Source: Paragorgia papillata
Taxonomy: Eukaryota > Cnidaria > Anthozoa > Scleralcyonacea > Coralliidae
Assembly: GCA_035771165.1 (NCBI GenBank)
Contig: JAWNZC010000354.1
Span: 855,001-919,000 of the forward strand
DNA length: 64,000 nucleotides
Direction of reading: 5' to 3'
Made by a program: the position numbers and the translations under genes. This document shows positions 60,867-64,000 of the stretch, piece by piece; position 1 is the stretch's first letter, and every line of letters begins with the position of its first letter. Under the pieces are notes generated by a model. That model searched no databases and was not told the DNA's origin. It was given only the letters and a program-made list of their open reading frames with translations.

Positions 60867-63345
60867 CGGCTGGTTGGTTGGTTGGTTGGTTGGTTGGTTG
60901 GTTGGTTGGTTGGTTGGTTGGTTGGTTGGTTGGTTGGTTGGTTGGTTGGTTGGTTGGTTGGTTGGATGGATGGTTGGATGGATGGATGGATGGATGGATG
61001 GATGGATTAAAGGATGGATTGAATGAATGAATGATATAGTGAATGGATCCATTGATTGTGAACATTTCAAAGAACATAGTGATAACATTATCTTTGTTAA
61101 CGTTTGTAGATCGCATGAACACGAGTTGCCAGCAAGACCACCAGCACCTTATGACTACACGAATAACTCAACGATCAGTCATACGCCATCATCGAGTTTT
61201 GGCAGCAGCTACACGATCACCCCGAAAAGAACCACTCACCAACTTGGAAACGAAACTGTTTTGTCCTTAAAATATATTCCAAGACCAACTCCCCAGAGCT
61301 CGAAGCCCGGTGCTGACGACAGTCGCCGGAGTGACTACGACAACGTCGAACACACCCCTCGGAGCCACAACTACTCACGGAACCCTCCGAAGATCGCCGA
61401 CAAGCGAGCAGCCGCTGACCTTCTGCAGTCGAAGTTGAATGCGCGTACGCGAACGGACATGCATTCGCGAAGCACAAGTAATTTCTACAGGCCTCCGCCG
61501 TACCCAGGCCCTAGACCAGAGCGCATGGCGGGGTACAGTAACCATGACGAGCGACGCATGGTGAACCATTATAAGCCGAATGAAACACCGAAGAAACCTA
61601 CTGGCCAGGAATTGATGCACCCTCGTCTCGAAATCATCCACTCGAGATCAAAGTCCGAACCCTGGGACCCAGGCCATTCTCAGGACGCGACGCGACGGAC
61701 TTACAAAGAAACAACGCTGGGTCCACACATTACCACAGTCGAGACCTTCCGAGAGAACTTCGACAACGCTATGTCAGATACTGTCGACCAAATCGAGAAA
61801 GCGTTCGGTGGTGCTCCGGCACCTTCCGATAAATCGCCTTCCATGCAAGCAGCGAGGAAAGATCGTCGTTTCCCGCCGAGTATTCGGCTCCAGGATTCCG
61901 AGAGTTACCAGTCGAGTACATCGAACGAGTCTCTGGCGACTAGCGAACCGTACAGTGACTCGGAACGCGAGAGGCGCACGAGCGGTAAGAAGAGACCGGT
62001 CTCGTCCAAACGACTCGTGAGCAAGAAGATCGGCGTTCGGGCCGAGATTACGAGCACGACGGCAAAAAGTCCTGGACCGGCTGACACCCACAGTCGCGAT
62101 ATCCTCCCGCCCAGTATTCAGAGTTCCACTACAGTCTTTGTGCGCTCTAAGTCCAACGAACCTCCGACGGAAAATACCTCGAGCTTGAAGCGAAGTCCGA
62201 GGACTACGAACACGTTACCGCGAACCGTGAATCGCGAAGAGGTGGTTGTCTCGCGCGAGAACACCGGTTCGCTCACCCGTCGGAAGAGGCAGGGCATCAT
62301 TCGGGAATTGTCGCAGAACGACTCGACGTACGTTTATTCTCCGAGGCCTTTTCACACCCCGAATGTCCCGCACAAGGTGAACACCGAACCCGAGGCGTTT
62401 CAATTCCCCGACGCCGACACGAGAGCGATTCGCGACGAGAGGCCGAAGATCGTTTCGCAAACGAAGATCTGTCTGATGTCGCCACCAGGCTCTACGGTGC
62501 AGTTGAACTCTGGGAAGAGTCCCGAGGGCTCTCCGAGACCTTCGTCGTCGGGAGTGGCCGACAAGGGCAATAAACCCGTCAAGGTTCCGTACTTTGTAAA
62601 GAACAAACGCGAACACGGTGGTATAACCCCCGAGCTGGCCGACGAAAGGATAAGTAAGATCAAGGCGGGAAAACAGAGAGCGAAACCGTCGCCAGATGCC
62701 GGAAGAAGGACGAACGTAGGCCGAGATGCCGAGAAGGAGCCGTCGTATTCACGACGCTCCAGCGAAGGTTCGCAATTAAAAACGGCGGATTCGCAGGCTT
62801 CGCTGAACAAAGAAGGAAAGGGGGAGTCTGTTTTGAACGAAATGACTTATATGCTGAACGCAACCGACGCCATGTCTAAAGACGCCTCTTCTACCCTTGC
62901 GCAAACGGAAGAAATGTCTGCGTCGTTGGCGAAAGTTCTGTCGGGGGGAAACGAGGAGAAACGCGAACAACAAGGGAAGCAGAAGGCGCGGTTTCTAGAC
63001 ACGCCTTTAGCGGCAAGAGCGAGGCTACCATCTGGTGAGTAGTTAATTAGTTTGGCGTAACATCCTGTCCGAGGGCTTCTCCAGAGGTGAATAAAATCGT
63101 CTGGAGTTAGCCAGAATAAAATACTAAAGACCGATTCGGACAGGAAAGAACTGTGCATAACAAGAACTGAGAAAACTTTATAGTTTTAGGTGGATTGAAG
63201 TTCCACATGTTTATTTGTTGTCGTTCTTTCAGATGGATCATCGATAAGCGTCGCACTTTCACTGAACAATCCGACGATTCGCGCTTTACCCAGAAGACAC
63301 AGTTTGGATGAGAGCATTCTGACTTCTAAACGTATGAATCATGAG
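43411..63345 (+). CDS. SIPA1L: SIPA1L/SPAR-family Rap GTPase-activating protein (3' truncated by window edge)
   Basis: Nineteen coding exons: 43411-44632, 45895-46046, 46894-47046, 51446-51481, 51747-51822, 52448-52546, 53085-53188, 53873-54030, 54168-54274, 54437-54571, 55190-55284, 55421-55507, 56203-56261, 56387-56495, 57346-57483, 58578-58693, 60445-60708, 61110-63034, 63233-63345; 1716 aa so far. Residues 1-407 (one exon) are a disordered Ser-rich N-terminus. The RapGAP domain spans about 525-725 with [18 protein letters not shown] and [16 protein letters not shown], whose Asn623 matches the catalytic asparagine thumb. A PDZ domain lies at about 865-940 ([12 protein letters not shown]). 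A disordered 640-residue exon follows. The expected C-terminal coiled coil is beyond the window. These proteins inactivate Rap1/Rap2 and organise actin and synaptic or junctional scaffolds. It cannot be assigned to SIPA1L1, 2 or 3. The start could also be the in-frame ATG at 43426 or 43456. Confidence 0.95.
44633..45894. other. SIPA1L intron 1 with a small foldback and a repeat motif
   Basis: GCCTCAGAAAACAGATGC (44704) pairs with GCATCTGTTTTCTCAGGC (ending 44796). 44895-45010 relates to 16441-16560. 45199-45290 holds a single copy of the CGAAACAGAGAACGTAGGA / ACGTTTCGAGCGAAGGCCC element that is doubled at 58311-58472. C-runs lie at 45423-45432 and 45458-45470. Confidence 0.6.
46219..46548. 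mobile_element. 330-bp TTAA-flanked foldback MITE
   Basis: Termini AGTGCCTAATATGTTATCC and GGGTTGGGGATTTTACAT-complement fold over the whole length, including TCATGGATTTTTTTGCCGTT / AACGGCAAAAAAATCCATGA. TTAA flanks both sides (46215-46218, 46549-46552). SIPA1L intron 2. Confidence 0.88.
47100..47960. repeat. Poly-G tracts and GAACGAACTGAGCGAAT minisatellite
   Basis: A G-run of about 30 (47231-47260) follows a shorter one at 47110. Then about 550 bp of irregular GAAC/GAACTGA(G)T/C units with a short CCAACCATGTCCAACCAA block (47815-47885). This is in SIPA1L intron 3 (47047-51445). Confidence 0.92.
48498..48605 (+). mobile_element. tRNA-like SINE fragment
   Basis: A-box-like TGGCTCAATGGTTAGAGCG at 48507 and a degenerate B box TGTTTGATTCC at about 48555. 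The rest of the body is short. Not a functional tRNA. It resembles the minus-strand elements at 23325-23665. Confidence 0.65.
48606..49280. other. SIPA1L intron 3, no gene recognised
   Basis: A 72-codon frame at 48684-48902 has no recognisable family. A motif TTGATGAAGGGCTCCGCTAG followed by AAACG at about 49057-49092 resembles the stem motif of 36841. Otherwise featureless. Confidence 0.45.
49285..49615. repeat. GCTGT repeats and 25-bp minisatellite
   Basis: GCTGTGCTGTGTTGC-type pentamers to 49415, then about seven copies of GTCGTATTGTTTCATTTTGT plus GTTGT (period 25) to 49610. Cys-rich frames here are repeat artefacts. Confidence 0.92.
49845..50470. repeat. GTGTG/GTGTTGTG simple repeat
   Basis: About 600 bp of GTGGT and GTTGT pentamers, purest between 49985 and 50215. 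SIPA1L intron 3. Confidence 0.93.
50746..50903. mobile_element. Foldback MITE (GGCTAGTTTCCACTCGG termini)
   Basis: 158 bp with ends GGCTAGTTTCCACTCGGAAA and GAGTGGAAACTAGCC. Internal AACGGACAGGAAAGTTT / AACTTTCCTGTCCGTT also pair. Flanking duplication not clear. Confidence 0.82.
50904..51445. other. SIPA1L intron 3, right end
   Basis: No gene evidence. Includes the recurrent phrase TTTAACTCTGTCTAACGCCA at 51236, followed by GACGATTTTACTCGTCA. Confidence 0.5.
51823..52447. other. SIPA1L intron 5 with C-run and foldback
   Basis: C-run at about 52029-52052. GGGCCATACACAAAATACGTGACG (51912) with CCCCTGTGACAATCTGTGACG and the later GTGACATTATGTGACTATTG (about 52280) suggest an element of 51912-52300 with imperfect inverted ends. 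Not resolved further. Confidence 0.45.
52567..52647 (-). mobile_element. Partial copy of the 6276-6452 MITE
   Basis: The reverse complement reads TATAGTCCCTTTTAAC, TGCAGAGTACGTCA and TTTTTGAATTCTATTGAAAATA, all matching the left half of the element at 6276. Confidence 0.7.
53240..53690. repeat. GGT/GTGGTA simple repeat in SIPA1L intron 7
   Basis: Irregular GGTGGTGGTAGTGGT repeat in intron 53189-53872. Confidence 0.9.
54738..55093 (-). mobile_element. R3 repeat, copy 2 (inverted relative to 27311-27600)
   Basis: Ends CCGCTGCCAAACGTTTGCGC and CGCAAAACGCTTGGCAGCAG are inverted relatives. Interior matches 27311-27600 in reverse (for example TTACGAAGGGGTCATTTCAG, CGGACTCTCGGACCAGTCC). TGCGCATGCG at 54754-54763 is an NRF1-like palindrome. 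SIPA1L intron 10. Confidence 0.82.
55555..56140. repeat. GTT/GGT triplet array in SIPA1L intron 12
   Basis: About 580 bp of GTTGTTGTT and GGTGGTGGT, ending with about 80 bp of nearly pure GTT. Frames in both strands are artefacts. Confidence 0.95.
56516..56770. repeat. ATACC-type repeat with CTACATTTTGCCACACTATA units
   Basis: Irregular CATACCATAC pentamers enclosing three copies of a 30-bp unit (CTACATTTTGCCACACTATA plus TACCATA). SIPA1L intron 14. Confidence 0.9.
56786..56995. mobile_element. Foldback MITE (ATACAGCTAAATCAATTA termini)
   Basis: TACAGCTAAATCAATTAAGG and GTTGTCCTGGCCAAAGCC at the left mirror GGCTTTGGCCAGGACAACCG and TAATTGATTTAGCTGTA at the right. It sits inside the ATACC repeat and abuts the hAT element at 57004. 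Confidence 0.88.
57004..57219. mobile_element. Non-autonomous hAT element (216 bp)
   Basis: Starts CAGGGCCGTCC, ends CTCCGGCCCTG, with a perfect 8-bp duplication CACATTAC at 56996-57003 and 57220-57227. Subterminal C/G runs (GCAGGGGGG / CCCCCCC) are mirrored. No transposase. Confidence 0.92.
57484..58310. other. SIPA1L intron 15, left part
   Basis: Unique AT-rich sequence with a C-rich patch (58206-58260, CCCTCCCTTCC). No gene evidence. Confidence 0.5.
58311..58472. repeat. Head-to-head pair of a structured repeat
   Basis: ACTGCCGAAACAGAGAACGT...CGAGCGAAGGCCCTTCGTCAG is followed, in inverted orientation, by GGCGAAGGGCCTTCCCCTCG...ACGTTCTCTGTTTCGGCAGT. The arms are about 70 bp. A single copy is at 45199-45290. 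Minus-strand core of the first arm: CTGACGAAGGGCCTTCGCTC then GAAACG. Confidence 0.8.
58864..59047. mobile_element. Foldback MITE (GGCCGGTTTACACACGATTTT termini)
   Basis: AAGGCCGGTTTACACACGAT at the left mirrors ATCGCCTGTGTAAACAAGCC at the right. It directly abuts the TTAA of the next element. SIPA1L intron 16. Confidence 0.75.
59052..59603. mobile_element. 552-bp TTAA-flanked MITE (GGTGGCTCCCTATAG termini)
   Basis: Termini GGTGGCTCCCTATAG and CCATAGGGAGCCACC with TTAA on each side (59048-59051, 59604-59607). The AT-rich interior shows no open transposase frame. PiggyBac or Kolobok type by target site. Confidence 0.85.
59670..60400 (+). repeat. R1 family copy split by a MITE
   Basis: R1 sequence from 59670 to 59790 resumes at 60225 (GACAACGTTATTTTCCAAAC) after the insertion at 59791-60224. 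The junction phrase CTCGGCTTA|GACAA is intact in the uninterrupted copies at about 3722-3738 and (as CTCGCCTTA) 18005-18020. Confidence 0.9.
59791..60224. mobile_element. Harbinger-type MITE copy B
   Basis: 434 bp, termini AGGCCTGGCCAAACGCTTTC and GAAAGCGTTTGGCCAGGCCT, TTA duplications at 59788-59790 and 60225-60227. It is near-identical to 10831-11242 over most of its length. No coding capacity. Confidence 0.92.
60750..61035. repeat. (GATT)n, (GGTT)n and (GGAT)n arrays
   Basis: Successive tetranucleotide arrays GATT to 60870, GGTT to 60965, GGAT to 61005, in SIPA1L intron 17 (60709-61109). Confidence 0.95.
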
Positions 63346-64000
63346 GTATAGACGTAGTTTCAAGATACTAGTGGTGGTGGTGGTGGTGGTGGTGGTATTG
63401 TTCGTGGTGTTCGTGTTGGTGTTTGTGGTGGTGGTTGGTGGTAGTGGTGGTATTGTTCGTGGTGTTCGTGTTGGTGGGTGGTAGTGGTGGTGGTGTTGGT
63501 GTTGGTATTGTTCATGGTGTTCGTGTTGGTGGTGGTGGTGTTGGTATTGTTCATGGTGTTCGTGGTGGTGGTGTTGGTGGTGGTGATGCATGTTAGTGGT
63601 GTTGGTGCTGTTGGTGGTGTTAGTGGTGTTGGTGTTGTTAGTGGTGTTGTTAGTGGTGCTGTTGGTGTGTTGTTGTTGGTGGTGGTGGTGGTATTGTTCG
63701 TGGTGTTCGTGTTGGTGGTTGGTGGTTGGTGGTGGTGGTAGTGGTGATGGTGGTGTTGTTAGTGGTGTTCGTTGTGTTTGTGTTGGTGTTGGTGTTGGTG
63801 TTTGTGGTGGTGGTGGTGGTGGTGTTAGTGTTGGTGGTGGTGGTTGTTGTTGGTGGTGGTGTTGTCTGTGTTCTTTTGTTGGTGTTGGTGGTGGGGGTGG
63901 TAGTGTTGGTATTCTTAGTGGTGATGGTGTTTGTGGTGTAGGTTTTTTCTTAGTTTTTGACGCTGTTAAACTGGCAAAAACATTTATAATTAACATGCAT
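63346..64000. repeat. GGTGGT/GTTGGT array in a SIPA1L intron
   Basis: The intron after exon 19 (donor GTATAG at 63346) is filled from 63370 to about 63935 by GGT/GTT/GTGTTC triplet-like repeats. The last 60 bases are unique. The gene continues beyond the window. Confidence 0.92.

Noticed and set aside
61027..61109. ATG-initiated N-terminal extension of the long SIPA1L exon
   Set aside because: The acceptor TTTGTAG ending at 61109 joins exon 17 in the correct phase; the upstream ATG is in the intron next to simple repeats.
63286..63996. 236-codon minus-strand frame rich in Thr, Pro and His
   Set aside because: Antisense of a GGT/GTT array partly overlapping a real SIPA1L exon on the plus strand.

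Overview
The window is metazoan nuclear DNA: AT-rich, with many short exons bounded by canonical GT-AG introns, dense microsatellites, minisatellites and small inverted-repeat transposons. There are no bacterial, plasmid or phage features. Protein similarity (judged from memory of the families) and the high number of introns suggest a non-bilaterian or slowly evolving invertebrate. Several dispersed repeats, such as the recurrent phrase around TTTTACTCGTCA, resemble ones I associate with anthozoan cnidarians. That placement is inference and is not proven here.

Six protein-coding genes were reconstructed exon by exon, all on the + strand: (1) the last seven exons of a neurobeachin-like BEACH-WD40 gene (446-5805); (2) a complete MIPOL1 coiled-coil gene (7361-13377, 440 aa); (3) a complete RMC1 gene for the Mon1-Ccz1 Rab7-GEF subunit (14443-26412, 26 exons, 670 aa); (4) a complete PRELID1-type mitochondrial lipid-transfer gene (27864-29921, 188 aa); (5) a complete CDC6 replication-licensing ATPase gene (30849-40912, 14 exons, 664 aa); (6) the first 19 coding exons (1716 aa) of a SIPA1L/SPAR RapGAP-PDZ gene (43411-63345), which runs off the right edge. 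In every gene the exon phases add up to an open frame.

The genes do not form a pathway. Two (NBEAL and RMC1) act in endolysosomal trafficking, PRELID1 acts in mitochondria, CDC6 in DNA replication, and SIPA1L in Rap/cytoskeletal signalling. Candidate promoter elements include an NRF1-type palindrome at the MIPOL1 5' end, an inverted CCAAT box plus two E2F-like sites just upstream of CDC6, and a perfect NRF1 palindrome 1.3 kb upstream of SIPA1L.

Introns and intergenic gaps are filled with simple-sequence arrays and non-autonomous transposons. The best supported are two hAT-type MITEs with perfect 8-bp target duplications, two copies of a Harbinger-type MITE with TTA duplications (one nested in another repeat whose empty sites are also present in this window), several TTAA-flanked foldback elements, and a tRNA-derived SINE with intact A and B boxes. 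I found no convincing new gene system. The most unusual candidate is a hammerhead-ribozyme-like motif inside a foldback element in a CDC6 intron.
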